Source of the DNA: Nitrospirae bacterium JdFR-81
GTDB lineage: Bacteria; Nitrospirota; Thermodesulfovibrionia; UBA6902
Length of the DNA: 40,169 nt
Reading direction: 5' to 3'
Assembly (NCBI GenBank): GCA_002011735.1
Contig: MTOQ01000050.1
Location: 1 to 40,169 of the forward strand
The notes below the pieces were generated by a model. That model had not been told where the DNA came from. It ran no database searches and saw only the letters and a list, made by a program, of their open reading frames with translations. Position numbers and translations under genes: made by a program. Shown here in pieces: positions 18,032-28,553 of this stretch. Numbering within the stretch: position 1 is the first letter of the stretch; every line of letters starts with the position of its first letter.

Positions 18032-18997
18032 TCACCCCCTGAGGTTCAGGATGACCTTGAGTGAGTCTCCCTCTGTTGCCCTTTTGAAGGCCTCCTCAGC
18101 CTTGCTGAATGGGTATATGCCCGTTATCAAAGGCCATACATTGATGAGGCCCTTCTGCAATGCCTCGATGGCAGGCCTGAAGGGGCCACAGCGTGAGCCG
18201 ATCAGTGTAATCTCATTGATGACAAGGGGGGCGAGGTTCATATCCTTCCCCTCGGCAACTGTGCTTTTTAATACAATAGTCCCTCTTGGTCTGACGAGTC
18301 TCATTGCCATCTCAAGGGCATCTGCTGAACCTGTGGCATCGACGACGATATCATAATGTCCCTTTATATCAAGCTCACCGGCAAGCACTGCCTTTATGCC
18401 CATCTGGCCTGCTACCTTCAGCTTCTCTCTGTGTTTGCCCGAGAGTGTCACATCCTTGTTGATATTTCTGAGGACAGAGGATATGAGGAGTCCTAATTTG
18501 CCATCACCCATAACAAGCACCTTATGATCAGGTTCTATCCTGACCTGCTCGATTATCTCAAAGGCCGCTGCAAGCGGTTCAACAAAGACCGCTTCCTCAT
18601 CCCTGATCCCCTCTGGCACCTCGAAGAGATTGGACAGTGGCAGTGTGAGATACTCTGCCATTGCACCATCCCTGTCGCGGATACCGATTACCTGTCTCGA
18701 GGGGCAGTGATTCTTCAGTCCCTTTAAGCAGTATTCACACTCCCCGCACCCACAGTTGATCTCACCAACCACCCTCCTGCCCATCCACCCCTGATCACCC
18801 CCTCTTACCTCTTCTACCACACCAACAAACTCGTGCCCGATTATGCCCTTAAAGCCCATGTATCCCTTTGTGATCTCTATATCGGTATTGCATATCCCTG
18901 CCATCGACACCCTCACCAGTGCCTCTCCCCCTGAGGGCTCAGGCACAGGATAATCCTCAACAAACCTCAGTCCATCGTCAAACACTACGGCCTTCAT
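18032..18997 (-). CDS. Zinc-dependent medium-chain dehydrogenase (alcohol/threonine/sorbitol type)
   Basis: A medium-chain dehydrogenase/reductase of about 321 residues if started at MKAVVFDDG (ATG 18997; ATGs at 19000 and 19009 are alternatives). Catalytic zinc ligands appear as Cys in GICNTD, His-Glu in GHEFVG and Glu in VFVEPLAAAFE. The structural zinc lobe is CGCGECEYCLKGLKNHC. The cofactor fold is VLVMGDGKLGLLISS, where one usual glycine of GxGxxG is shifted, so the cofactor preference is unclear. The substrate cannot be read from the sequence. It is 12 bp upstream of the fabF-like gene, suggesting a shared pathway. No good ribosome-binding site precedes any candidate start. Confidence 0.85.
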   Translation of the reverse strand: MKAVVFDDGLRFVEDYPVPEPSGGEALVRVSMAGICNTDIEITKGYMGFKGIIGHEFVGVVEEVRGGDQGWMGRRVVGEINCGCGECEYCLKGLKNHCPSRQVIGIRDRDGAMAEYLTLPLSNLFEVPEGIRDEEAVFVEPLAAAFEIIEQVRIEPDHKVLVMGDGKLGLLISSVLRNINKDVTLSGKHREKLKVAGQMGIKAVLAGELDIKGHYDIVVDATGSADALEMAMRLVRPRGTIVLKSTVAEGKDMNLAPLVINEITLIGSRCGPFRPAIEALQKGLINVWPLITGIYPFSKAEEAFKRATEGDSLKVILNLRG

Positions 18998-19030
18998 CAT
19001 ATTGATCATATCATAAACATAAATCCCCTG

Positions 19031-19057
19031 CCATTACCACATCAGGGGTGGTGATGG
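19031..19057. promoter_or_regulatory. 27-bp inverted repeat between dehydrogenase and porin genes
   Basis: CCATTACCAC (19031-19040) and GTGGTGATGG (19048-19057) are inverted repeats matching at 9 of 10 positions around a 7-nt centre. The repeat lies 34 bp upstream of the dehydrogenase start and just before the enhancer palindromes of the porin promoter. It could be an operator for either gene or an RNA hairpin; no U-run follows. Confidence 0.4.
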
Positions 19058-19058
19058 A

Positions 19059-19088
19059 TACAAAAATGTATATATCTACAATTTCGTA
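19059..19088 (+). promoter_or_regulatory. Paired enhancer palindromes upstream of the porin-amtB promoter
   Basis: TACAAAAATGTA (19059-19070) and TACAATTTCGTA (19077-19088) are 18 bp apart, start to start. They lie 75 and 57 bp upstream of the first base of the -24 element, a typical position for a sigma-54 activator. The same palindrome recurs upstream of glnB at nearly the same distances. Confidence 0.6.
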
Positions 19089-19133
19089 TCCAGTGGTCAT
19101 ACCGAATATCTTTAAAAATTAATAAGTTAACCC

Positions 19134-19148
19134 TGGCACGATCTGTGC
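19134..19148 (+). promoter_or_regulatory. Sigma-54 (-24/-12) promoter of porin-amtB
   Basis: TGGCAC-GATCT-GTGC keeps the invariant GG (19135-19136) and GC (19147-19148) with correct spacing. Only one base of the TTGC half differs from consensus. Transcription would start near 19159, leaving a leader of about 35 nt that contains the Shine-Dalgarno sequence AAAGGAGGAG before the ATG at 19194. Confidence 0.75.
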
Positions 19149-19193
19149 ATTTAAATAACTTAAAAAGGAGTAATCCTGAAAGGAGGAGACCCA

Positions 19194-19820
19194 ATGAAAC
19201 GGTTTAAGGCCTTTGCAATGGCGGTATTCATAATGGCCCTGATCTCTGGCATCGCAGATGCAGGGGTGTCAGGCAGTGCGTCGGTCAGTGTTATGAGTAA
19301 CTATGTGTGGAGGGGCTTTAAGTTGAGTGATGGTGTTGTCATCCAGCCCTCTGTAGGGATTACCTATGGTGGTCTTGGTGCCAATCTCTGGGCCAATTAT
19401 GATACTGACCCTGGTGAGCATGATGAGACCGACCTGACTGTAAGTTACAGCTTCTCAGCGGAGAGGTTCAGTATTGATACAGGCTACATCTACTATGCCC
19501 TTGATGGTGTGGAGGACACACAGGAGTTTTATCTCTCCGTTGGATATGATACACTGCTCAGCCCTGCATTTGCCCTCTACTATGATTTTGACGAAGGTAG
19601 AGGTGCCTTTATTACAGCCTCAATAGGATATGACCTTGAGACCTCAGAAGGGATACAGGTGAGTATAGGTGCATCAGCAGGCTATAACCTTAAGAGTGAA
19701 TACAGCATCGGTGATTTCAGTAATCTCCACAATGGCGAGGTCTCTCTATCCATGAACCTCCCACTCAGCAAGGATGTTACCGTAGGGCCTGTGATGGCCT
19801 ACTCATTCCCCCCTGAGTGA
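19194..19820 (+). CDS. TorF-like outer-membrane porin, C-terminus lost by frameshift
   Basis: The protein has a signal peptide (about residues 1-23, ending in IADA) and then alternating beta-strand sequence beginning VSVMSNYVWRGFKLSDG, the signature of the TorF/Gcw_chp putative porin family. As written, the frame ends at TGA 19818-19820 after 208 residues. A run of six C at 19808-19813 precedes the stop; with one C fewer the frame continues for 27 codons to TAA at 19900-19902 and ends in a beta-barrel C-terminus (LYGGISLSLNF). The true gene is therefore probably 19194-19902. It sits 12 bp before amtB under a sigma-54 promoter, so it likely admits ammonium or another small nitrogen solute through the outer membrane; that role is inference. 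The sequence shows a sequencing error, a recent mutation or a phase-variable tract and cannot distinguish them. Confidence 0.8.
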   Translation: MKRFKAFAMAVFIMALISGIADAGVSGSASVSVMSNYVWRGFKLSDGVVIQPSVGITYGGLGANLWANYDTDPGEHDETDLTVSYSFSAERFSIDTGYIYYALDGVEDTQEFYLSVGYDTLLSPAFALYYDFDEGRGAFITASIGYDLETSEGIQVSIGASAGYNLKSEYSIGDFSNLHNGEVSLSMNLPLSKDVTVGPVMAYSFPPE

Positions 19821-19902
19821 TGATGCAGAGGATGCCATTGAGGCGATAAATGGTGATAGCCGTATCCTTTATGGTGGTATCAGTCTTTCTCTAAACTTTT
19901 AA
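19808..19902 (+). other. C6 tract and displaced C-terminal segment of the porin
   Basis: CCCCCC at 19808-19813 is followed by an out-of-frame segment reading SDDAEDAIEAINGDS and then ILYGGISLSLNF, stop at 19900-19902. A terminal Phe after alternating hydrophobic residues is the assembly signal of outer-membrane barrels, so this segment clearly belongs to the preceding gene. Confidence 0.75.
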
Positions 19903-19914
19903 TGGAGGTTTAAG

Positions 19915-21261
19915 ATGAAAAGGATCGCTGGATTGACGGTCTCGTTTTTAGTGTTACTGATTCCCTTGATGGCCTTTGCCGATGCGCCAGCTCCCACGGT
20001 CTCAGGCAATGCCGAGGCAGTCAAGACCGTGCAGAGACACGCGGATTTTCTCTGGACCCTGATCGCAGCCTTCCTGGTCTTCTTCATGCAGGCAGGTTTT
20101 GCGATGGTTGAGGCAGGCTTCACGAGGTCAAAGAATGCTGTAAACATAGTGATGAAAAACCTGATGGATATGTCAATGGGTGCCATCTCTTACTGGGCAG
20201 TTGGTTTTGCAATTATGTTTGGAATCACAAAGACCGGCTGGTTTGGAACCACCGGCTTCTTTCCGAGTGACTTCGCACAGGATAAGGACCCGTGGATACT
20301 TGCATTCTGGATGTTTCAGGTGGTCTTTGCTGCCACTGCCGCCACCATTGTCTCAGGTGCCATGGCAGAGCGGACAAAGTTTGTGGCCTATCTCCTGTAC
20401 TCCGTGGTGATAAGTGCCATCATTTATCCTGTCTTTGGTTCATGGGCATGGGGGAGTCTATACAGGGGCTCGGGCTGGCTTGAGAACCTTGGATTCATTG
20501 ACTTTGCAGGCTCAACGGTTGTGCACTCCGTTGGTGGATGGGCAGCCCTATCCGGAGCCATGGTATTGGGGCCCATGATAGGAAAATATGTGGATGGTAG
20601 GGTTCAGGCGATACCCGGACACAACATCACCCTTGCAGCACTTGGCGTATTTATACTCTGGTTTGGATGGTATGGATTCAATCCTGGCAGCACGACGGCT
20701 GCAACAACAGATATCGCCATTATCGCCGTTAATACCACACTTGCTGCCGCCTCAGGTGCAGTGGGTGCCATGCTCATGTCATGGTTCATGTTCAAAAAGC
20801 CTGATGCATCGATGACCCTTAATGGTGTGCTTGCAGGGCTGGTCGGTATCACCGCTGGCTGTGCCACTGTCCTTCCAGGAGGCTCTGTGATAATAGGGTT
20901 GATAGCCGGCGTCATCGTTGTGCTTTCTGTGGTCTTTATCGATCAGGTCCTCAGGGTGGATGATCCTGTTGGTGCTGTCTCTGTGCATGGTGTCTGTGGT
21001 GCATGGGGGACACTCGCAGCAGGACTCTTCAATGCGGAGGGCGTAACACTGAGGATCATAGGGGTCCAGCTGCTTGGGATATCGGCCTGTTTCCTCTGGG
21101 TGTTCCCTACCACCTACATACTCTTCAGGGTCATCAGGGCCACCATCGGCCTCAGGATCAGCAGAGAGGAGGAGCTCGAAGGGCTGGATGTGGGAGAGCA
21201 CGGTATAGAGGCATACCCTGATTTCCAGATCCATCCAGAGGCAAGAGGCATACAGGCTTGA
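19915..21261 (+). CDS. amtB: Ammonium transporter Amt (first copy)
   Basis: A 448-residue Amt/Rh channel protein of the inner membrane that conducts ammonium. A signal peptide (about 1-24) is followed by about eleven membrane helices. The twin histidines of the pore are His204 (STVVHSVGGW) and His358 (VSVHGVCGAWG); FMQAGFAMVEAGFTRSKN is the usual first-helix signature. A strong ribosome-binding site (TGGAGG) lies before the ATG at 19915. The C-terminal tail (GLDVGEHGIEAYPDF) is the P-II-interacting region. It is co-transcribed with the porin from the sigma-54 promoter at 19134. A second, distinct Amt gene follows 500 bp later. Confidence 0.96.
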   Translation: MKRIAGLTVSFLVLLIPLMAFADAPAPTVSGNAEAVKTVQRHADFLWTLIAAFLVFFMQAGFAMVEAGFTRSKNAVNIVMKNLMDMSMGAISYWAVGFAIMFGITKTGWFGTTGFFPSDFAQDKDPWILAFWMFQVVFAATAATIVSGAMAERTKFVAYLLYSVVISAIIYPVFGSWAWGSLYRGSGWLENLGFIDFAGSTVVHSVGGWAALSGAMVLGPMIGKYVDGRVQAIPGHNITLAALGVFILWFGWYGFNPGSTTAATTDIAIIAVNTTLAAASGAVGAMLMSWFMFKKPDASMTLNGVLAGLVGITAGCATVLPGGSVIIGLIAGVIVVLSVVFIDQVLRVDDPVGAVSVHGVCGAWGTLAAGLFNAEGVTLRIIGVQLLGISACFLWVFPTTYILFRVIRATIGLRISREEELEGLDVGEHGIEAYPDFQIHPEARGIQA

Positions 21262-21281
21262 GAGGGGGAAGGATATGATGC

Positions 21282-21323
21282 CACAAAATTGTCTGACAAT
21301 TTTGTATGTATTACGATTTTGTA
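21282..21323 (+). promoter_or_regulatory. Triple enhancer palindromes upstream of the glnB-amtB promoter
   Basis: CACAAAATTGTC (21282-21293), GACAATTTTGTA (21295-21306) and TACGATTTTGTA (21312-21323) are three copies of the palindrome TACAATTTTGTA. The first two together form a perfect 23-bp inverted repeat (21283-21305). The second and third lie 77 and 60 bp before the -24 element, matching the pair at the porin promoter. The first two copies could also fold as an RNA hairpin downstream of the preceding amtB. Confidence 0.62.
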
Positions 21324-21371
21324 GGTATGGCCTATGTCGGTTAACCCACTAAAAATAAAGGATTTTCATCT

Positions 21372-21386
21372 TGGCACGCTTCTTGA
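21372..21386 (+). promoter_or_regulatory. Sigma-54 (-24/-12) promoter of glnB-amtB-gatase-glnA
   Basis: TGGCAC-GCTTC-TTGA matches the -24/-12 consensus with correct spacing except for A in place of the final C. Transcription would start near 21397, 28 nt before the glnB ATG. Confidence 0.65.
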
Positions 21387-21424
21387 TTCTTTTTACCTAA
21401 AGTATCCTGTGGTGAGGTCAGGTC

Positions 21425-21763
21425 ATGAAGATGATATCAGCCGTGATCAAACACTTCCGCCTCGATGAAGTCAGGGAGGCCCTGACAGGCGCTGGGGTGC
21501 AGGGAATGACGATCATCGAGGTGAAGGGTTTTGGAAGGCAGAAGGGGCACCTTGAGGTCTACAGGGGTGTTGAATATGAGGTGAGGTTCCTGCCGAAGAT
21601 AAAGATAGAGGTTGCCGTGCCTGATGAGAAGGCCGACGAGGTGATAAATGCGATTCAGGAGAGCGCAAGGACGGGGGAGATAGGGGATGGCAAGATATTC
21701 GTCTATGAGCTTAAGGACGTGGTAAGGATAAGGACAGGTGAAAGGGGGAAGGAGGCGATATGA
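21425..21763 (+). CDS. glnB: Nitrogen regulatory protein P-II (first copy)
   Basis: A 112-residue P-II protein, the standard length. The uridylylation site Tyr51 is present in the T-loop ([13 protein letters not shown]), and the start MKMISAVIKHFRLDEVREAL and the C-terminal [13 protein letters not shown] segment are canonical. P-II proteins read 2-oxoglutarate and ATP/ADP and control Amt channels and GlnE. Its stop overlaps the start of the second Amt gene by 4 bp (ATGA), the arrangement usual for a GlnK-type partner of AmtB, so the name glnB or glnK is arbitrary. It is preceded by a sigma-54 promoter and three enhancer palindromes. Confidence 0.95.
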   Translation: MKMISAVIKHFRLDEVREALTGAGVQGMTIIEVKGFGRQKGHLEVYRGVEYEVRFLPKIKIEVAVPDEKADEVINAIQESARTGEIGDGKIFVYELKDVVRIRTGERGKEAI

Positions 21764-23082
21764 TAACCACATACAATAGGTACTGGACGCTCTGGGGCTG
21801 TGTTGGTGCCATCCTTGTCATGCTTTTTATGGCCACGCCTGCCTCTGCTGAAACCGCCTCGGCAGATCCTGGTGATACCGCGTGGGTACTCACCTCAACG
21901 GCACTGGTGCTCTTCATGACACTACCAGGGCTTGCACTCTTTTATGGTGGACTGGTAAGGAGCAAGAATGTCCTGTCCATCCTGATCCAGTGCTTTGCCA
22001 TTGCCGGTATCGTCACACTCCTGTGGCTTGTTGTTGGTTATAGCATAGCCTTCTCCAGCGGTAATGCCTTCTTCGGTGGCCTATCAAAGTTCCTCTTTGC
22101 CGGTATAAAGGAGGAGACCCTGAGCGGGGGTATCCCTGAATCGCTCTTTGCCATATTCCAGATGACCTTTGCAATCATAACTCCGGCACTCATTATCGGT
22201 GGTTTTGCGGAGAGGATGAAGTTTTCCGCCGTATGCCTGTTTTCTGTCATATGGCTGCTCTTGGTCTATGCGCCGATAACCCACTGGGTCTGGGGTGGTG
22301 GATGGCTCCAGGAGAAGGGCCTCCTTGATTTTGCAGGCGGGACGGTTGTCCATATAACAGCAGGGGTGGCCTCGCTTGTGGCCGCCCTGGTGATGGGGCC
22401 ACGCAGGAGCTTCCCTGACTCTCTCACCCCACCCCATAACATGACGCTCACCATTACAGGCGCGGGGATGCTCTGGGTGGGCTGGTTCGGTTTTAATGGT
22501 GGCAGTGCCCTTGCCGCCAATGGTGATGCTGCAATGGCTGTGCTTGTCACCCACATATCTGCCGCAGCAGGGGCAATGACATGGATGTTTTATGAATGGA
22601 TCAAGTTCGGCAAGCCCACGGTCCTTGGAACGGTCACAGGGATGGTTGCAGGCCTCGGGACCATTACACCGGCATCAGGCTTTGTAGGGCCTGCAGGTGC
22701 CCTTGTGATAGGGATCTCTGCTGGGTTCATCTGCCTTAACGCCGTGCAGTTTATCAAACAGGTACTCAGGATCGATGACTCACTGGACGTATTCCCTGTC
22801 CACGGTGTTGGAGGGATGCTCGGGACGATACTGACAGGTGTATTTGCATCAACAGGCCTTGGCATCTTCAGTGGTCAGGGATTTGCAGAGGGCATCAATA
22901 GCATATCAGGACAGGTCACTGTTCAGTTGATAGGTGTGGTGGCCACGGTGCTTTATACCGCCATTGCTACTTTCATTATCCTGAAGATTGTTGGTATAAT
23001 TGCTGGTCTCAGGGTCAGTCCGGAGGTGGAGACCACAGGTGTGGATATTGATCAGCACGGTGAGGAAGGCTACCTGATGTGA
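21760..23082 (+). CDS. amtB: Ammonium transporter Amt (second copy)
   Basis: A 440-residue Amt channel with a signal peptide cut near ASA-ET (residue 30). Pore histidines are His198 (GTVVHITAGV) and His348 (FPVHGVGGM). It differs clearly from the first Amt, for example MTLPGLALFYGGLVRSKN in the first helix in place of FMQAGFAMVEAGFTRSKN, so the two are not a recent duplication. The ribosome-binding site GAAGGAGG lies inside glnB, and the start overlaps the glnB stop. The C-terminal tail ends VDIDQHGEEGYLM. It probably forms the channel gated by the co-encoded P-II. Confidence 0.96.
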   Translation: MITTYNRYWTLWGCVGAILVMLFMATPASAETASADPGDTAWVLTSTALVLFMTLPGLALFYGGLVRSKNVLSILIQCFAIAGIVTLLWLVVGYSIAFSSGNAFFGGLSKFLFAGIKEETLSGGIPESLFAIFQMTFAIITPALIIGGFAERMKFSAVCLFSVIWLLLVYAPITHWVWGGGWLQEKGLLDFAGGTVVHITAGVASLVAALVMGPRRSFPDSLTPPHNMTLTITGAGMLWVGWFGFNGGSALAANGDAAMAVLVTHISAAAGAMTWMFYEWIKFGKPTVLGTVTGMVAGLGTITPASGFVGPAGALVIGISAGFICLNAVQFIKQVLRIDDSLDVFPVHGVGGMLGTILTGVFASTGLGIFSGQGFAEGINSISGQVTVQLIGVVATVLYTAIATFIILKIVGIIAGLRVSPEVETTGVDIDQHGEEGYLM

Positions 23083-23083
23083 T

Positions 23084-23767
23084 ATGAATGTCCTGATTAT
23101 AAAGAATATAGAGACCGAAGGTCCTGGTACTATAGAGGACTTCCTCAGGGAGAAGGGGATCACATATAGCATCCTTGAATTGTATGACTGTAAGGCAGAG
23201 GTGCCTGATGTCAGGCAGTATAGCCATCTTGTGATCATGGGTGGGCCGATGGCCGTATATGAGATGGAAGGCTATCCGTTCCTGAATTACGAGGTGGCGA
23301 TAATAAGGGCATTTATGGTCGCCAGGAAACCGCTCCTTGGTATATGCCTTGGTGCCCAGATGATCGCCCATGCACTTGGCGCAAGGGTCTATGCTGGCAG
23401 GACCAAGGAGATAGGCTGGTACACTGTTGACATAACAGATGAGGGTATGAAGGACCCCGTGTTCTCAAGCCTCTCCCTTGACGGGTCAGACTCTGCCCGT
23501 GTCTTTCAGTGGCACGGGGATACATTCGATCTACCCAGAGAGGCGGTGAGGCTTGCCTCGTCTGCCCTGTATGAGAATCAGGCGTTCAGGTATCGGGATA
23601 ATGTATATGCCCTGCAGTTCCATATAGAGGTTACACCCCAGATGATCAGGGAATGGTTTAAGGATGAGGAAGGCTTTGATGTTGACGAGATGCTCAGGCA
23701 GACCGAGGCCCTATACACAGAATATCATAGGAGGGCCTTCAGGTTTTACGAGGGGTTCTTCTCTTAA
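23084..23767 (+). CDS. Class I glutamine amidotransferase (GMP synthase-like), function unknown
   Basis: A 227-residue free-standing class I glutamine amidotransferase. The catalytic triad is complete: Cys88 in GICLGAQ, His180 and Glu182 in LQFHIEV. The oxyanion segment MGGPM (52-56) is present. Such stand-alone proteins can hydrolyse glutamine or gamma-glutamyl compounds such as gamma-glutamylamines or gamma-glutamylpolyamines. It begins one base after the second amtB and lies 31 bp before glnA, so it is part of the P-II-Amt-GlnA operon. A role in glutamine recycling or in freeing ammonia from gamma-glutamyl compounds is inference from position. No synthetase domain is attached. Confidence 0.85.
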   Translation: MNVLIIKNIETEGPGTIEDFLREKGITYSILELYDCKAEVPDVRQYSHLVIMGGPMAVYEMEGYPFLNYEVAIIRAFMVARKPLLGICLGAQMIAHALGARVYAGRTKEIGWYTVDITDEGMKDPVFSSLSLDGSDSARVFQWHGDTFDLPREAVRLASSALYENQAFRYRDNVYALQFHIEVTPQMIREWFKDEEGFDVDEMLRQTEALYTEYHRRAFRFYEGFFS

Positions 23768-23798
23768 TTACAGAACAAACCTAAAAAGGAGGTAGATT

Positions 23799-25211
23799 AT
23801 GACACCGAAGGAAGTCTTGGCCTTTGCCAAGGAGAACAATGTCGTGATGGTGGACTTCAAGTTCATCGACTTCCCTGGGGTCTGGCAGCACTTCTCGATC
23901 CCCATTGAGGAGCTCAAGGAAGAGACCTTTGAAGAGGGGGTAGGGTTTGACGGATCGTCCATAAGGGGATGGCAGGCGATCCATGCCTCTGATATGCTGA
24001 TCATCCCTGATCCAGAGACAGCAATCCTTGATCCGTTCAGGAAATATCCAACCCTGAGCCTGATATGCAACATCGTTGATCCCATCACAAAAGAACCCTA
24101 CACAAGGGACCCCCGGTACATAGCACAGAAGGCAGAGCAGTACCTGAAGTCAACAGGCATCGGAGATACGGCCTATTTCGGTCCTGAGGCAGAGTTCTTT
24201 ATCTTTGATGACATAAGGTTTGACCAGAACGCACACAGTGGTTATTACTTCATCGATTCCATCGAGGGCATATGGAACTCGGGCAGAGAGGAGAACCCGA
24301 ATCTTGGTTACAAACCAAGGCACAAAGAGGGTTATTTCCCGGTGCCACCAACCGATAGCCTCGAGGACATGAGGACCGAGATGGTCACCATCATGCAGAG
24401 GTGTGGCATCCAGGTGGAGGCACAGCATCATGAGGTGGCCACAGCAGGGCAGGGCGAGATCGACATGAGGTATTCCCCGCTTGTGAAGATGGCGGACAAC
24501 CTCATGCTCTTTAAGTATATAGTAAAGAATGTGGCACGCAGGCACGGAAAGACGGCCACATTTATGCCGAAGCCTGTATTTGAGGACAATGGCTCAGGGA
24601 TGCATACACACCAGAGCATCTGGAAGAATGGAGAGCCTGTCTTTGCAGGCAATGGCTATGCAGGCCTCAGCGAGACGGCCCTCTACTATATCGGTGGGAT
24701 ACTCAAACACGCAAGGGCACTCGCGGCACTGACGAATCCGACGACCAATTCATACAAGAGGCTTGTGCCAGGTTTTGAGGCGCCTGTGAACCTCGCATAT
24801 TCTGCAAGGAATCGCTCTGCAGCAGTAAGGATACCGATGTACTCACCATCCCCGAAGGCGAAGAGGGTGGAGGTGAGGTTCCCTGACCCCTCATGTAATC
24901 CATACCTTGCCTTTGCCGCTATGCTCATGGCAGGCCTTGATGGGATAGAGAACAAGATCGACCCAGGAGAGGCCATGGACAAGGATCTGTATGACCTTCC
25001 ACCAGAAGAGCTTGCAAAGATACCCCAGATAGTGGGCAGCCTTGATGAGGCCCTGGACAGCCTTGAGAAGGATCATGAGTTCCTGCTCAAGGGCAATGTG
25101 TTTACTGAGGATGCCCTCAGGACATGGATTGAGTACAAGAGGAGTAACGAGGTGGATGCGCTCAGGTTGAGGCCACATCCATACGAGTTCTTCCTGTATT
25201 TTGATATCTAA
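23799..25211 (+). CDS. glnA: Glutamine synthetase type I
   Basis: A 470-residue GSI that makes glutamine from glutamate, ammonia and ATP as a dodecamer. Seen are the N-terminal beta-grasp part ([23 protein letters not shown]), the metal-ligand segment [10 protein letters not shown], the ATP-binding [16 protein letters not shown] and the glutamate-binding [13 protein letters not shown] and [10 protein letters not shown]. The adenylylation site Tyr398 ([11 protein letters not shown]) is conserved, matching the presence of glnE nearby, so this is the covalently regulated beta subtype. A strong ribosome-binding site (AAAGGAGG) precedes the ATG. A hairpin terminator follows the stop. Confidence 0.98.
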   Translation: MTPKEVLAFAKENNVVMVDFKFIDFPGVWQHFSIPIEELKEETFEEGVGFDGSSIRGWQAIHASDMLIIPDPETAILDPFRKYPTLSLICNIVDPITKEPYTRDPRYIAQKAEQYLKSTGIGDTAYFGPEAEFFIFDDIRFDQNAHSGYYFIDSIEGIWNSGREENPNLGYKPRHKEGYFPVPPTDSLEDMRTEMVTIMQRCGIQVEAQHHEVATAGQGEIDMRYSPLVKMADNLMLFKYIVKNVARRHGKTATFMPKPVFEDNGSGMHTHQSIWKNGEPVFAGNGYAGLSETALYYIGGILKHARALAALTNPTTNSYKRLVPGFEAPVNLAYSARNRSAAVRIPMYSPSPKAKRVEVRFPDPSCNPYLAFAAMLMAGLDGIENKIDPGEAMDKDLYDLPPEELAKIPQIVGSLDEALDSLEKDHEFLLKGNVFTEDALRTWIEYKRSNEVDALRLRPHPYEFFLYFDI

Positions 25212-25217
25212 AAGAGA

Positions 25218-25242
25218 GGGGGACAGGAATTACCTGTCCCCC
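25218..25242. terminator. Bidirectional hairpin terminator between glnA and glnK
   Basis: A perfect 10-bp stem, GGGGGACAGG (25218-25227) with CCTGTCCCCC (25233-25242), encloses a 5-nt loop. On the plus strand TTATTCTT follows; on the minus strand CTCTCTTTT follows. It would stop both convergent transcripts. Confidence 0.85.
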
Positions 25243-25270
25243 TTATTCTTAAATTAAAAAAAATTCAGGC

Positions 25271-28499
<3,229 letters not shown>

Positions 28500-28510
28500 C
28501 TCTTGCCTGA

Positions 28511-28539
28511 CTGATAAGTTATGATTATATGTCTATAAT
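28511..28539 (+). promoter_or_regulatory. Possible promoter of the LysR gene
   Basis: CTGATA (28511-28516) and a perfect TATAAT (28534-28539) are 17 bp apart. The ATG at 28554 is 14 nt further, which leaves a leader of only about 8 nt and no ribosome-binding site. Confidence 0.4.
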
Positions 28540-28553
28540 CCTATTGACCCTTT

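Noticed and set aside
19818-19820. In-frame TGA of the porin as a selenocysteine codon
   Set aside because: Reading through soon meets another stop, and the family-like C-terminus is in the -1-base frame after the C6 tract, so frameshift explains it better.
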